64,000 nucleotides of DNA from Xylocopa sonorina (GCF_050948175.1 NC_135199.1:12838501-12902500); one strand, 5' to 3'. Shown: positions 1 through 12,980, numbered from the stretch's first letter. Notes: a model not told the origin generated them from the sequence alone. Translations and numbers: made by a program.

Positions 1-1807
1 TTATTGCTTTTATGGGAACCACGCGATATCGCGACCTTACGCGGGTAACAAGTGCTCGCACGGTTTCTCCTTGTCGCGTCATCTGTTCCCATCGTTTTCG
101 ACTCTCGACCCACCCCTCGACGGGGTGGATGCTGAGCGTAATTTTTCTCATCACATTCTCACGGATTCCAAACGAAAAATAGCTGGCAAATATTATTTCA
201 AGACGAATCGAGGCTAGAACTTTTGTTTCGCTCGTCTGCTATAGACAGATCGAAGGCAGCAATGGAAATAGACCATGGATCAAGTTCAGGAAAGAACGGA
301 GTGCGTCCGCAGTAGTGTCGCTCGATAATATCCGCGCCGTACGATTCCTCGCTCGTACGACGGTATCTAGGAAAGGGGTATTGACCTTGATACGACAGGT
401 TCTAGAAGACTCGACCTATTCTCGAGCCTGTACCGTGGCTAACTATAGAGCAAGGGCAGAGGAAGAGGCCGCTGGAAAATTCATAAGAAACCAACCCCTT
501 ATGCGACAGCTCGTCCCTCGACAGTCACGATAATCCAAAGTGCACGGTACTCAGAATCGTAACCGATACCTTGACTACTCCGCAACGTGCGTGCGTTGCA
601 TTTCTCTTTATTACACCGTACGATAGCTCCGCAACAACCCTGACGCTCTTCCGTTTGATTGCGCCTCATATTTTCTGCAATCAGTATCGACCGCGGCGAG
701 GGTGTATTTTCCCGCAGAATTTCTGCCAGCCAGCCAAGATTGCCGCGCAAACATCTCGAACGGAACAAACAACCGTCGCGTAAACGGCTGGAGACGCTCG
801 CGAGGCTCGAAAGAAATTACCGAGGTCGCTCGTCGTCGTGCCGTTGCACTCGTTCGCGCGCATCTTATAAAACCAACCCCGCCGGTGTAATCGTTACCGC
901 ATTAGAGCGTTCATTGTCGCGGTGGTTGCTGGCGACGATGGTGGCGGCGGCGGTGGCGTTGAAAAATGAAAGCACTCGCGCGACTGCTTTTCGAGTGCGC
1001 GAACGCTCGCACCGAGCGGCTGCGTGGGTCGAGTGCTCGTCTCGAGCACCCATGTCATCTCGCCAGCGATCCTTCACATTTCAAAACACCGCCAAGCGAG
1101 TGTCGACGACTTTTCGCGGCGTTTGGAAAATTCATACATCCGTTCGAGGATTATCAATTTATAACAGGCGACGAACAGGCGTTGCCGCCTCGAACTCCTC
1201 CGTGGCAAAGATAACGGGGGTTAACTCGAAGTTGATCGGACTAAAATCGACTTCGCTGTCTCGGCAACTTTCGTCGAGCTGGTTCGACGGGGATGGTGTT
1301 CGCGCGCAGTCAGACAGGAACTTCGCGCCGGAAACGTCACGTCAGACGCCTCGTTAAGGAAACACACACGCAGGGGATCGTCGTAGCAGGGGGCGCGACC
1401 GTGAATTTTTCAACACCCCGTCTCCGTTAAGGCGAGGCGAGCGTGTCGCGGACAGGCATGGTTTTTAACGAGGCAGAAGTCGGAATTTCAAGCGTCGGAC
1501 CCATTTCAGGTGCCAGTTCAGAGAGCAGGACGCGTAATGTTCGACGCGAGGCACCCTGGCGCGGTTGCGAGAGCCTGATCGTCGGGGGACGGTGGAATCG
1601 GTATCAGGCAGCGTCGAGAAGAAGGCGCTGAAGACGCGAGACGGTGCGAGAACGGGGCGAGGGAAATAGAGTCGTCTGACAAGGCTGCATCGCGAGGCCG
1701 CGGAATTATTAATTTTAATTACACAACTCGAGGCTGCGTTCACCGCGTCGAGGAGGCCCGGGTTACGTAATAAACTTACAGCAACAGCATCGGTACCACC
1801 ATCACCG

Positions 1808-1835
1808 CTGCTGCCACCACCGCCGCCGCCGCCAT
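1808..1835. repeat. CCN/CCG triplet run
   Basis: An imperfect run of GCTGCCACCACC followed by repeated CCG units. Simple-sequence DNA in a gene-free context. Confidence 0.85.
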
Positions 1836-1957
1836 CAACATAGACGCTTTACTTCCATCAACGCCGTCTTTCCCGCACTCCGACCATCGCCATCACCCAT
1901 CCGCAGCAGCATTACGTGGGTATTGATTAAACGCAACGCATCCCTTCCTTCGAACGA

Positions 1958-1998
1958 CTCTCTCTCCCTCTCTCTTTCTCTCACTCTCTCTCTCTCTC
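1958..1998. repeat. Imperfect (TC)n microsatellite
   Basis: Forty-one bases of almost pure alternating T and C, broken by CCC, TTT and one A. It belongs to the CT/GA repeat class that recurs across the window. Confidence 0.95.
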
Positions 1999-2488
1999 GA
2001 CCACGTCTCTCGCCGCGTGGGAGAGGGTGCTTTTGGCACGGGAGTTGCCCGATAATTAATATTATTTATCGACGTCTTAATCGGCTGGCCGCATCTAACC
2101 GCCATCTCCAACCCCTCGGGTTTCGAGCCGACCGGAGGAAGCCGACCGCGAGGCCTCGCTCCTCGCTCACCCTACTCGAGATCGCTCGGCTTTTATCGAA
2201 GAACGAGGGGCCGGCCACTGGCCACCACGGAATCGGGCCTATCGTCGACACGCGTTTCGAACATTCAGATGGAGAATCGCGATCGATATCGTGCACGCAC
2301 TCGAAAGGGTGTAACAGAGAAATCGAGCGTTCCTTTCTGATCAATCGTCGAGTCGTACTACTTGTTACGAGAGAACTCGGATGTATTTATAACTACTTAC
2401 GTTTCAGAAAACCGCGCAAAGGGAACAACGATTTCCGCGACCATCAAAGACTTACCTGAAACAAAGGGAACAGAAATGATTAGACACG

Positions 2489-2505
2489 TATATATATATA
2501 TATAT
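2489..2505. repeat. (TA)8 microsatellite
   Basis: Seventeen bases of perfect alternating TA, followed by a T-rich tail. It is the only TA dinucleotide array of this length noticed in the window. Confidence 0.95.
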
Positions 2506-2575
2506 TTTTCCTTCTTTAACATTACAAAGTTAAGCTTGCACGATTTCTTGCCCTCGCCCCGTTTACCTTTTCGAC

Positions 2576-2621
2576 AAACGTTGTTTACGTTCCGTTTTGA
2601 AGCGAACGGAAACGTTGTAAA
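2576..2621. other. Small imperfect hairpin with a direct 9-mer
   Basis: TTCCGTT (2,590-2,596, read with the preceding T) pairs with AACGGAA (2,605-2,611) across an 8-nt loop. The stem continues through GCA and then TTT pairs, with bulges at 2,612 and 2,616-2,618. The 9-mer AAACGTTGT occurs directly twice, at 2,576-2,584 and 2,610-2,618. No function can be assigned, and a stem of this size is expected by chance in a window this long. Confidence 0.5.
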
Positions 2622-3180
2622 TATCGATTTACCTTTATCTAAAAACAAGTTGTCCAAAGCGACGTAAGCCAGCTATTTTCTTTCTACCAGTTTCCCGTCG
2701 CCCCGCCCGACCGCTTGCTGTTTATCCTTTTCAATCGCCATAAGTTATTTATAAAAGTTAGCGGGACACGGTATATCGTCGCTGATTGTCCGCTCGATCG
2801 ACCGAAAGTTTTCTGCTTGACAAAGGGCGGGGAAGAATCCAAGAGAACCCGGAGGCCGGCTACAAAACGGACAGAGACGGGGGACAAAGGTGCGCCAAGG
2901 GAAGAAAAGGATCGAACGAGGGAGCGGGGGGTGAAGAGAAGCGTCATGGTACTACCAGCGACCCTCCTTTCACCTTGGAAACCTTGCCATCCCGTCTTCC
3001 CTCGTCCCACGATTTACCTATTTTTCTGTTTTCTTTTCAACCTCGTTCTTCTTGCGAATAAATTACTGCTGTACAGTTACATTCGCATTCTACCGCTCGA
3101 GGTAGCTACCCCTCTTCTTATTGCCAGAATTTCAAACGCTCTCCACCTTCGTCCACCGACAGGTGTCCCGCCGTTTATTC

Positions 3181-3240
3181 AAATTTATTCAATTTATACG
3201 AATTCGAATTTAAATTCGAGAAATTGAATTTACAAATTCC
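3181..3240. repeat. Nested AT-rich palindrome
   Basis: The 14-nt perfect palindrome CGAATTTAAATTCG (3,205-3,218) sits inside a second inverted pair, ATTCAATTT (3,187-3,195) and AAATTGAAT (3,221-3,229). The two pairs are slightly off-centre relative to each other. The block is AT-rich in a CG-rich neighbourhood. It could be a protein-binding palindrome or a chance product of low-complexity AT sequence. Confidence 0.7.
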
Positions 3241-4840
3241 TGTGATCGTTCGACGAACGGTAATTAAATGGATCGGAATAACTCTGGTGCCGAAAGTTAC
3301 AACTTCCCGTCCGTTTCGTCGTCCGCGATGGACGTCTTATTTCGAGGCTCGCAATCTGTCACCATCGTCCACGCGTGCGTCGAGTATCGCGAACGGCGAC
3401 AAATTGTCCGCGACGAGAGATCGCGGTAAAAAAGCGGAACGGTACCAAGGTAAAGAAGCGAGGTGAAACGACGCGGGTGGGTGACCGCGTACCTTTGTAA
3501 AATGTACTTCGTCACCTCGGTGGCGTCGCGTGACCGAACCGCCCTTCCGATCGCTTTCGACCGCTCCTTTTCTTTCGTCCGCTCGATATTTCCCCTCAGC
3601 CATTTATGGAAGCTCCTCGACCCTCATTCGCGAGACTTTGCGCTCGGCTACGAGAGACGCCTTAATGGTCCACGAAAGAGTCCAGCGACGTGCGATTTGT
3701 TCGTTTTCGTTGGTCGCCGATTGCAATTTCGTCGGGCAAACAAAAAGCGGAGATCAAGCGGACCGAGTTGCGAGGACTCTTTGATCCTTGTCTCTCGTTC
3801 GTTCCAGTAATCGAGTTGGGCAATCCGCGAGATTTTTCAGGCTGGGATTAACGAACATCAGAGGCTCGTTTGGCTTCCCGATCAAACCGGAAAGCCGGAG
3901 AAATCCGTAGGAACAACGGGGATTAAACGACGAGGGGGTGGAGGGCGCAAGAAAGGAACGTTCGTCCGGTGGAAGTCCCTTACATCTATCAGCTTTCACG
4001 ACTTCCTGTTCTCTTTTTACGGCGTTTCTTCGGTCCGTGCCTCGGGATTTTCGCTCGTTTATGAGGACGAGCCATACACGAGACGTCGCGAGGGCCGCTG
4101 CTGGAAGCGCATTACGCCGGCTTGGACGCTAGATTGGCCCAGACTTCATTGCGAGCGGAGGTGAGAAAAAGGCGAGCAGGCCTCGCGCCGTGGAAGAATG
4201 AAAGGAAAACGACGCGCCGCCCTCTCCATCGGCTCCAACCCTGGCTGACTCGTGACGAATCGTGAAAAGAAACCTGAATTCGAGAGAACTTTCGTCGACC
4301 GTGACGCTTCGTTTACGTTCCAACGAGTCACCAGAGATAAATCGTTCCCTTCCACGTAGTGGGTTCATCGAGCGTTCGAATGACCAATCCGTGGCTCTAA
4401 AAGGACGTAAAGCGTCCGAAACGATTAGGGCACGCATTCTCGCCGTCCCTCCACCGCTCTCCAGAACTATATTCTCACCCCACGCGTTTCTCTCCCCGTC
4501 GAATAAATCTCTTCCAAACGAACGAGGAACATCGCTTAGTCCCCTCGTCTACTAAATATTTTACACGTTGTTCATCCTCGAGGAATGCTCTCCGACGAGG
4601 CGATCGATGGGACTCGCGACGAATCCGTCGCGAAGCCGCAACGAAAGTATTCCGCGGGCAAAGTTATCTCGTTACCGTCCCGGCCCCCGTTCGTTCATCG
4701 TATTCTCTCCATTGAACGACCCGCGTCGACGGCTGAAAGTTGCGGAACAACTGAAATCAATCCGCGGATCGATACTGTCCTTTATCGCGGGCGGCGAGAA
4801 TCGCGGCTCGTTAAGCCGAACGGCGGGGCCAGGCAGGCAG

Positions 4841-4860
4841 GCATCCCACGGCATCCCACG
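4841..4860. repeat. Tandem 10-mer pair
   Basis: GCATCCCACG is repeated twice head to tail, directly after three AGGC units (from about 4,830). It looks like replication slippage in non-coding DNA. Confidence 0.8.
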
Positions 4861-5134
4861 GGCATTCAGAGCCCCAGTGGCGATTGAATCGCGGTGCGCG
4901 TCGAAAACGACGATTCGAGGCTCGCCTGGGGAACGAGCGGGTCGTTTCGTAGCCTCCGTTGAATAACAAATGGCCGCGCGCCGCCCCTGAAGGACAACGC
5001 CGCCAGTTTCGGCGTAACTCCGCTCCCGACCCGACAGGCCCGTAAGTCACCGGCTCAAACGAAGCGTCGAGGTATTAATTAGAGTTTCAGGCCGGGAACC
5101 GCGATCACTTATCACCCGTACCCAACCTAATCCA

Positions 5135-5150
5135 CCGCCGCCGCCGCCGC
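5135..5150. repeat. (CCG)5 run
   Basis: Five consecutive CCG units inside CpG-rich non-coding sequence. Confidence 0.9.
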
Positions 5151-6689
5151 TTCGAGCCCTCCGGCAGGGCGCGCGCGTCGCCACGCTCGCCAAGCCTTTT
5201 AACTTAAACCTTCTGATCGATGTCTACCCGATCGCCGTCGAGACCGGTCTAATGAGTCAGGATCAAGTGCTTTCTTAGCGGTTCTCGCCACCGCCGGCTG
5301 CCTTTTTCCGACAACCCCCTCGTTCCATCGACGTCGCCGCGCGAGCAGCCGCGCGGAGAATCGACGTCCGACGCCATCGCCGCGGCGGAACCTCGGGGAG
5401 CCCCACGGTGAAAGGGCGTTCATTGTGATCGACCGGTGACCCCGTTCCGCCACCGCGGCGGATCATTAATAAAACGCGCGACACCGCGGCGATTGGAAAT
5501 TTTTCATGAGTCGCCTGTGTCGACCGCCTCCGGAAGGGCTGTTCAACCGTTGAAAGCGAGCGGGTTCTTGGAATTCGAAGGAGCCGCGCGCGAGCACAAA
5601 AGAGCCGGGCGAAACAAAAATACAGCCCCCCCAGGGAGTTTTCTAAACACCGGGAGCAGACGAGAGTGCGCTCTCGCGTCGGGGCTAGAATGTTTAGCTC
5701 CACTGTTTCGCGGTGTTTGCAAAATTCGCTAAACTATTGCGTACACGTGACGGTATTGATCCCCGGGAGCAGGGGGTTTCGAAAGTTGACTCTGGCACTC
5801 TCAATGTTGCGCTTTGTGCGTCGGGAAATAACGCTCGTACGGTCGAGCGGATTACAACGATTGCGACTGTAACGAATGGGAACGCGGGGTGCGTTCCCGG
5901 GGAAATTCGTAAAGGGGTCATCGGCCCAAAAGAAATTTAATCAGTTTACCGCGTGCGCGAGCCGTTAAAAATTCAGCGGCAAAGTCGCGGCCGATAGCGC
6001 GAAACCACCCCCCGTGACGTACAATTAAACGCGGCGAAGGGGCAGACAGCGTTGAATATCCGTTTATTCCGCAAACGAGCCGAAAGGTTGTTGCTCGATA
6101 ATTAAAAAGCTTCAATCACATTTTAATACGCGCCGCGGGAACAACGCGCTGCATTAAGCGCGCGATTAAATTCGATTTTTAACCGATAATTAAGCGATCC
6201 CGCTCGCGCCGCGATCTTTGACGGCCAACCGCCCTTCGCTCGGGACCGAGGATATTTCCGCCGCGAAGAACGAGAAACGAAATGAAACTGGTGGTGCAGT
6301 GGAAACAACGGCAGGACGATGCGGAAATAGAGAAGAAAATTCGTCGCATCGGAGTATCGTAGACCAGCAGCGTTCGATTATTTTCGCGACGCGGTGGCAG
6401 AAGGAAACGACGAAGTAGAAATCTGGTTTCTCATTTAGACCGCCGATTGGAAATTCATCGTCCGCGAGAATCCAGTGAATTTTCATCACGGCTCTTGGCT
6501 TCTCTGCGTGTTTATTTAATTTCGCTCGTTCCCAGAATAAACGCCGACTTCCGATCCGCTATCGGACCCGACTTTCAGATTCGATCAGCAACCCCGCCGA
6601 GAAATAATTCTCGCGGCGATCCTCGCCGCGGAAATTGAACGCAATTACGCCGGGCCACGAAAAGCAACGCGCTCTAACAAGTTTCAGAC

Positions 6690-7010
6690 CAAACTAGAGA
6701 TAAACTATCCTTTTCAGAAATTCAGAATCGGTCGTAGACTTGACAACTAGCGTGAAATTTCAAATAACTGGTATATCATTCTATTCTATTGAAGAATTGA
6801 TGTACACGAGTACCTTCTGTATCAAGGACACACAGATGTAATGAAGGGTGGATGGGATTAAAGACATAGAAATGAGTCCCTGCGTAGTCACCTCCCTGTT
6901 GATGGACCTGGGCCCTTGGTATCGTTTTCGAGAGGGCAACCTCAGGTCTTCGAAACTTTCACTTGAATTTTACAATGCAAAAAGCTATAGTTTAAGTTAA
7001 GTTAGTGAGT
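6690..7010. other. CpG-poor compositional island
   Basis: About 320 bases with conspicuously few CpG dinucleotides and more CA, TG and AA than the DNA on either side. The composition changes fairly sharply near 6,690 and 7,010. No terminal inverted repeat, target-site duplication, poly-A tail or RNA polymerase III box pair was found. It could be an old insertion, a methylated and therefore CpG-depleted segment such as an exon, or chance. Its one notable open frame is listed separately. Confidence 0.5.
6872..7000 (+). other. 42-codon open frame, unsupported as a gene
   Basis: An ATG at 6,872 opens 42 codons ending in TAA at 6,998-7,000. The frame is also open upstream of that ATG back to a TGA at 6,842-6,844. 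The product has a mixed composition, including Trp, Tyr and Phe residues and the segment MDLGPWYRFREGN. That is less Arg/Ser-biased than most chance frames here and the DNA is CpG-poor, as methylated hymenopteran exons often are. I do not recognise the sequence and see no signal peptide or domain. A terminal exon, a decayed element or a chance frame are all possible. Confidence 0.12.
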
Positions 7011-10000
7011 TTTCCCCCGAAATTTGGTATCCGTAGTACCGCGCGTCGTCGCGCCCGAACTGCCCCTCTCCCAACACGTACACCGTGTCCCTACATTAAT
7101 TATCCCTGTCATCGGCAACGGCAAGCTGTCGTCTCGGTTTCCAGCGCAGATGCCATCAAGTTTATCGCGTCCCAGATATCAGGAGGGCCCCTGAACTTTG
7201 GCCATCGCGGAGCGTCTACGAAACCGGGTACGAACCACCCGGTAGAAACCAGCGACGAGTCGACCGGCCGAGTCTCTCGCCGCAGAGTTCGCCCTTACGT
7301 AGAAATTGCTCTGACCACCGTAACCCGCTATTAACTCGGCTGCGAATTGATTCCCCGGTTTAGTGCCATTTACAGAAACTGCCAGATCTCGAGAGTTACT
7401 CACCCTCGGCTCTGGATTACGTTCTTCGACCCGCCCCTCGAGTTTCTCTATAAAACCGAACAGGTCGTTCGACCTCCGCTCCGCCGGCTCGCGTGCTCCG
7501 CTAATAATTTCGATAAGCTCGGTCCAGCGAGGACCAGAACCGACTGTCGCGGGGATTAACCAACTGTTTTACTTCCTGGGGGATGGCTGAAGTCTGGCGG
7601 AAGGCGTAGGTCGCGCGAGGCGTACGCTCGGCCGTTTTACTCCCCGAAGAGAAAGAGTAAACAGCGCGGACGAGGGGACGAGGGCGATGCGGAGACGAAG
7701 GGCGCGCAGGATCGAAGATGGGTGGCGGAACTGGCCGTACACGAAACAGCACTTACACGGCCGCGACTGGCACAACCTCTGGCCCGCCTCTGAGTAACGG
7801 TCGGACCTGTACGACTGCCTGGAAGTACGTTTAAACTGCGACTACCATACCGCGCATACCAGTGGCTTTCAAGGTGAATTTCGCCCCCGGAGTTTATTAA
7901 TATGTATACGCGAGACGCCGCGATACACCTCGCCCAGGCGACGTCGCTCGAGAAAATTCCGAATGGAAATGATCATTGCGACGGTTCGCCTCTGAATGTT
8001 CGTTCTAACGAACTGGACGGGACTGTTTTACGAACGTTTCGAGTCGAGTTTCAACTTTTCTCTTGGTCGAATCTCTGAAGGTTTGAGGAGCGTTCGGTTG
8101 GAATCGAACGGATCGAAAGGGCGAGAGAATCCTCCGTCCCGTTTATTATTTATGAAACTAATTAGACGATCGTTTTAACGCGCGCGAATCGATTCGAAAC
8201 GGTCGGGGCGCGAGCAGAATTTTAAACAATTTTGTACACAAATGAGACCCAATTCGAATTGCGAGCATGTTCCGATGAGTTTCGATCCGGTCAATATTTA
8301 TACAGTCGAACGGTGCCGACTCCGCCCGAATCGCCGACGCGATCGCATTAATAACTCTATCGGCGTTTCGTTTCGAATTTTGCGCACGTAATCGCCTGCG
8401 ACGGCACAGCGGCGGTACATTGTGCGAAGTATTTTAATAATTCCCTCGAACGGCAGGGGTTAATTTTATAACCGCCGCCCGGTAAATCCCAATAAAATCG
8501 GTTGCTCTTTCAGCGTCCCGGTAACGCGTCGTTCGATCCTCCAAAGGGCGGATTCTCGAGCGTTGCCAGCAACTATGAAATCCACTGGCCGACACGGGGT
8601 GTAATCCACGGGGTATACGCGAAACCAACCCCTGCAGCTCGAAACTCGTCGCGTCCTTGGAGACGCGATTCCTGTTGGAGCCCAGTCGATACTCGTTGCT
8701 CGACGGTGGCTTCCTCTCGCGTTTCCACGCCAAGTGGAATTCTCCCGTGGACCGAATCAACCCCCAACGAACGAGCCACCTCCGCGAGCCAGCTATTCCC
8801 CGCAGTCGAACCGGCTGAAACTTACCGCGGCTTCGCTAATGAAAACGAATCGTCCTTCTTCCACGGGCTCGACCCTTTTTCACCCCGCGCAGCCACGCTC
8901 GGATGGAGCGAGACACGAGGGGCCCTCAGGTAGAGGCACACCTGCTCGTCGAGGAGCTTGTACCACCGCCCCCTCCGTCCTCGCAGTGCTTACACGTCGA
9001 GCGAGACAATTAGGGGATGGCGTGCACGCGCGAGTTTGTCGCGCGTCAAGGTGTTCGATGCGTCGAGCGAGGGTCGTTGTTATCTTTCCACCTCTTCGTC
9101 GGATAATTTCACCGCTGCACGCTTTCCACGGGATCGAAATGAATTATTTTACGCGGTGCAGGGAGCAGGATCTGCAGGCACCCGTTAGAATTCGAACGTC
9201 ATAATTGGTTGAGGGGTGCGTTACTGTGGAGGAAGTCGAACCACGCAGCTGGCGGTCGTTAATGAAAAAAAATCCAGGCAGTGGCGGAGGTGCGGGACAA
9301 CGCGGAGGATACTGCGGGAAGATGATGTAAATTTGTGCGTTACGGGTAGCATCGAAGTTGCTCGATGGGGTGGGTAATGAAAACGAATTACCCTCTTCCA
9401 CGGTTCTTCCTCGACCACGAGCTCGGCAGAGCCCTTACTTGCTCGGGGTTCGTCGACGCCCCCGGACAGGTGGCGGTGGAAAACCGACTGAACCTTATTC
9501 CCTCGGGACGTCAGCTTTGCGCGGGCTATGAAAAGTGCAGCTGCTCGCTATCTGTTTCTGAAATTGAAAAGCTCGCGGTGGAATGCGTCACGGAGGCCTG
9601 TGTGTACTTGTTGCTCCGCGACGATTTCTTACGAACACCAGCTGGATCGATGCGCGTTAGAGAGCGAGGTAACTTGTTTTCGGGGATGGAACTTCACCCG
9701 TGGGACTGGTTGGGACGAATTTTCGTGGAAAAATTTGCCAGGTTTTCCCTTCGTACGAGCACGCGAACGGATCAGCCGGAAGTATATCCGCGCGCGAGAC
9801 GGTTCTCATCGTCGCGTGCCCGCGAGCGACCGAGCGATCCCCCGTTTTTCGCGGAGAAGACGAGCAGGGACGCGGATAAGTAACCGAATAAATTTCCATT
9901 TTTGCGCGTCGCGACGCACAGATCGACGGGAAGTCGAGAGTAGAGGCTGCGGTTTCCGCGCAAACGCAGGGAAACGCTCGCCGCGGTCCTCGAGGGTTCC

Positions 10001-12980
10001 CGCGAGGGAGTCGGCTGCGACAGACGTCATCAACGACGGGAGTGGAAAATAGGGAAAAAAAGAAGGGGGCGAGAGGGAGGGTAGCCCCGCGGTTTTTCCA
10101 GCTGTCGGAGACAGTTCGAAAGTTCAGCGGAACGAGAGAAAGGCGCGTGGCGTTGGTTCGTGTGCGCCGTCGGTTTGCACGTTCACGTTTTCAGGGTCTC
10201 TTCTTCGTTTTCTTGTTTCTCCCCCATGGCCACCCTCCGTTTCACCCTCTTAGCGCCGGGTACCGCGTCTAATTAGGCGTCCTGGACCCTGTTCGTGTAC
10301 TCTGCACCGTCTGAAGAGTTCTTCTGGCACCGCGTTCCGACCCTCGGGCGGTCGTCGAAGAAATGCCATCGGTGGAGAAGAGCGGAGCGAGGGGCGGGGA
10401 AAAATAGAAGCGGAAAGAGGTCGGTTGCGCGCGATGCTGGTCGAAATCAGTCGGATTAAAGTTCGTGATTGCACTAACGAAGCTCCCTTGCGAACTCTGC
10501 CCCGTTGGTCTCCGCTATCCGGCAGATAACCTGAAATTGAAACCGAAAATCCTCCCTCCCGGCCTCCTCCGCGGGGCTCCGAATAATTCATGGCTCCGAC
10601 GAAACAATTTTTCTCCTCGAGCTTGACTCGAAAGTTTAATTGAAAATTCTACGATCGAGGTTACAGCTCGAACGGTATTGGAACGACCCGGCGAGGAAAC
10701 CTGCAAGTTGGTAACCACCGATGCAGCAGCCGCGTTTTCATCAAATTTCCATTATCGAGAAAAAAAAACCGAGCAAACTTCGGCCCGGCTAAACATTTCT
10801 TTTCGCGTCACGAACTTAGGCGGAGCGAGAGCTCGACGAACGACTGACACGAGCGGAATGATCGGCAAGAATAAGCGTTCGGTCACGGTGACTCGATGAA
10901 ACGGGGCTCGAGAACGGGACTGAAAAAGGCGATTATGCGAGTGCGCGTGTTCGCTTCGGTTCGTTCGGTCAGCAGGGACGTTTATCGCGCGTTTATCGCT
11001 CGAACACGTTACTCTCGCTATACATTGATAGAGGAGACGTCTCGCAAGAGATAGCTCGACTCGAGGACCCGGTCGAATCGATTAAGAGCTCGCGAGCAGG
11101 CTGAAATTTATGCGGGAAAAATTAACAAGTCAGATTATCCTCCGCGATGCCTCGCAGCTTGTTCTCAGCTTGTATTAAATTAACGGAAATAATGAAGCGA
11201 TAACCGCGGTAGTTCGCGGTTCTGTGGTCCCAGAAAAAAAGTCGGCCAAGAGGAACGCAACTTTTCGGACGATCGATTCTAATTACGCCGCGTGGCTTTA
11301 TAAATCATCGTAAAACTCGCGGTATTAACCTCGCTTTGAATAATGTTCGGGTGCCACTGAAACTTCGCAGACGCAGCGTCTTCGATATTTTCGCGGGTCA
11401 ATTATTCGATGGAGAAATGTCGAATGTCGTTGGTCCTCGACGGACGTCGAGAGCCGCGGCGAACGATCGAGGGCCCCGATCGAGTGGTGCTCGTCGAACT
11501 TCTCGTCGTTCGATGAGGGGAGAAGGTAAAGTAACGATGATTAAAAGTAAAATTGCGATCGCGAAGACGAGCAATTAGCGCGGCGCTATTCGCAGGGCAA
11601 ACTTAATCGTTCCTGGCAAAGTACACGAAGAATGTGAACCGGTCCGATACCGGTCCCGGCAATTAATCAGTGCCATATGGTAAGCCCGCGTCGACGGCTC
11701 CGTGGCCAGGAGCAATTAATAACCCTCCCATTATCAGTTATGCGTAACGATTACCAAGACCACTCTATAACGGGCCGAGTTTAGAATGTAAACTTTGGCA
11801 ACGAGTTCCATTATTAATCGCCATCGACATCTACTCCCACGGAGAAGTACCGAACTTATCGTCAACTTCTTTCTACGGGCGAGCGATCTATAATTCAATG
11901 CTCGTTGGCCAAGGCGGAATCGATCCCGTGCTCGAAATTTCGCAACTCCACTTTCCGTTACTTTGCGCCGATCCCAACTGTCGGACAAATTACAAGTCGT
12001 CTGTTCGCGAGGTTGCGTTACGATGCGTAGTACCAAACCGACGGAATGGTAAGATAAAAGAGGGAGAAAGGAAGGAGCCTTTGTCGTTCGTAAAAGCCGC
12101 GCGGTATCGTTTCCATGTAAAAATGAAAGAGAAGCGGCGCGCAAAGGAGCCCCTCCGTACGACCGAGGAAAAATCAAACGGCGAGAGTACGTTGTCGTTC
12201 GACGTCGCACACGAACGCGTTCGCCAGCTTCGCAGTCGCCAAGTTTCCTCGAGTTTGCCAACTTTCGCGTGGCGTTCCGACGTCAGACGTCCCGAAATTG
12301 TCGCTGGAGAACGGCGCACCGCGTAGCGAAGGGTGAATCTCGCGGAGCGAAAAAGTGGATCGTCGAGGGAGAGGGGGCGAAAGGAGAGGGCAATCAGAGA
12401 GAGGAGGCAGGGCTCGTCGGTTTTTGCGGGCGTCTCGCGAGCTGGGGTAATTAGCGTCAAAAATTCTGTCCCACTCGCATAAAATATCGCTGCTTTACGT
12501 AAGCGAAAGGTAATTAGTGGCACGTGCTCGCGGCCGCGAGACGCGCAACTAGAAGCAACTGGTAACGAATCGCCAAGCCGGCAGCTGGGACGAATATTTA
12601 GTCTGCTACGCTGGAAAAATGATCTAAAACACGTGGAGGTAATATCGCGCGCAATCTGGCATGCAATTCGGTACCCTCGGTAGTTCGAGTCCTTCGAGCC
12701 GGAGGCTCCTAAATTCCCGTTACAGCTTGCGCAAATAGGCCTGGGAACATTTTTTATATCTCCAGTCGGTGTGTCCCGCGGAGAATGGAACGATAACGAT
12801 AAGAAAGAAACGTGGAAGGAGTCTGAAAGATTGTTAAAACCGAGAACGCTCTTCGGTGTTTCGAAAGTATCTCTCGAGACTGGCCGATTTCACTGCGATT
12901 GATTGATTACGTTCGAATAATCCCGCGGCGAGGCAACGGAGAGAACCGTGCTGTCGTTAAACGCGCAAAGCGGTCTGGCT
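7011..12980. other. Gene-free CpG-rich stretch
   Basis: There are no recognisable genes or mobile elements. The open frames up to about 177 codons (around 9.4-10.0 kb and 11.7-12.5 kb) overlap others on the opposite strand and carry no motif. Minor items are a 7-bp hairpin with AACCGCG/CGCGGTT arms at 11,202-11,221, a direct CAGCTTGT pair at 11,155-11,173, and a 14-nt palindrome containing a NotI site at 12,527-12,540. Confidence 0.6.

Larger units (their letters stand above)
1..6680. other. Gene-free CpG-rich stretch
   Basis: No open frame here shows a recognisable domain, and the longest (659-1357, 232 codons, plus strand) is Arg/Ser-rich with no motif. The stretch holds an imperfect (TC)n tract near 1,958, a (TA)n tract at 2,489, small hairpins at 2,576-2,621 and 3,181-3,240, (CCG)-type triplet runs at 1,808 and 5,135, and a tandem pair of the 10-mer GCATCCCACG at 4,841-4,860 preceded by three AGGC units. 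No splice-bounded conserved exon, RNA gene or mobile element could be recognised. It is read as intergenic or intronic DNA. Confidence 0.6.

Noticed and set aside
864..870. TATAAAA words, also near 7,449, 24,383 and 60,080
   Set aside because: No initiator, downstream element or transcript evidence accompanies them, and such words are expected by chance.
659..1357. 232-codon plus-strand open frame
   Set aside because: Its product is dominated by Arg, Ser and Thr with no recognisable domain or signal, and several other frames overlap it.
3696..3705. Bases resembling the start of bee miR-375
   Set aside because: Similarity stops after about ten bases, and no complementary arm lies nearby.
488..8642. 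AAACCAACCCC occurring at 488, 870 and 8,632
   Set aside because: The flanking sequence differs completely and there is no regular spacing, so it is not a repeat family that can be supported.
12527..12540. CTCGCGGCCGCGAG palindrome with a NotI site
   Set aside because: CG-rich palindromes are common in this CpG-rich DNA, and nothing else marks the site.
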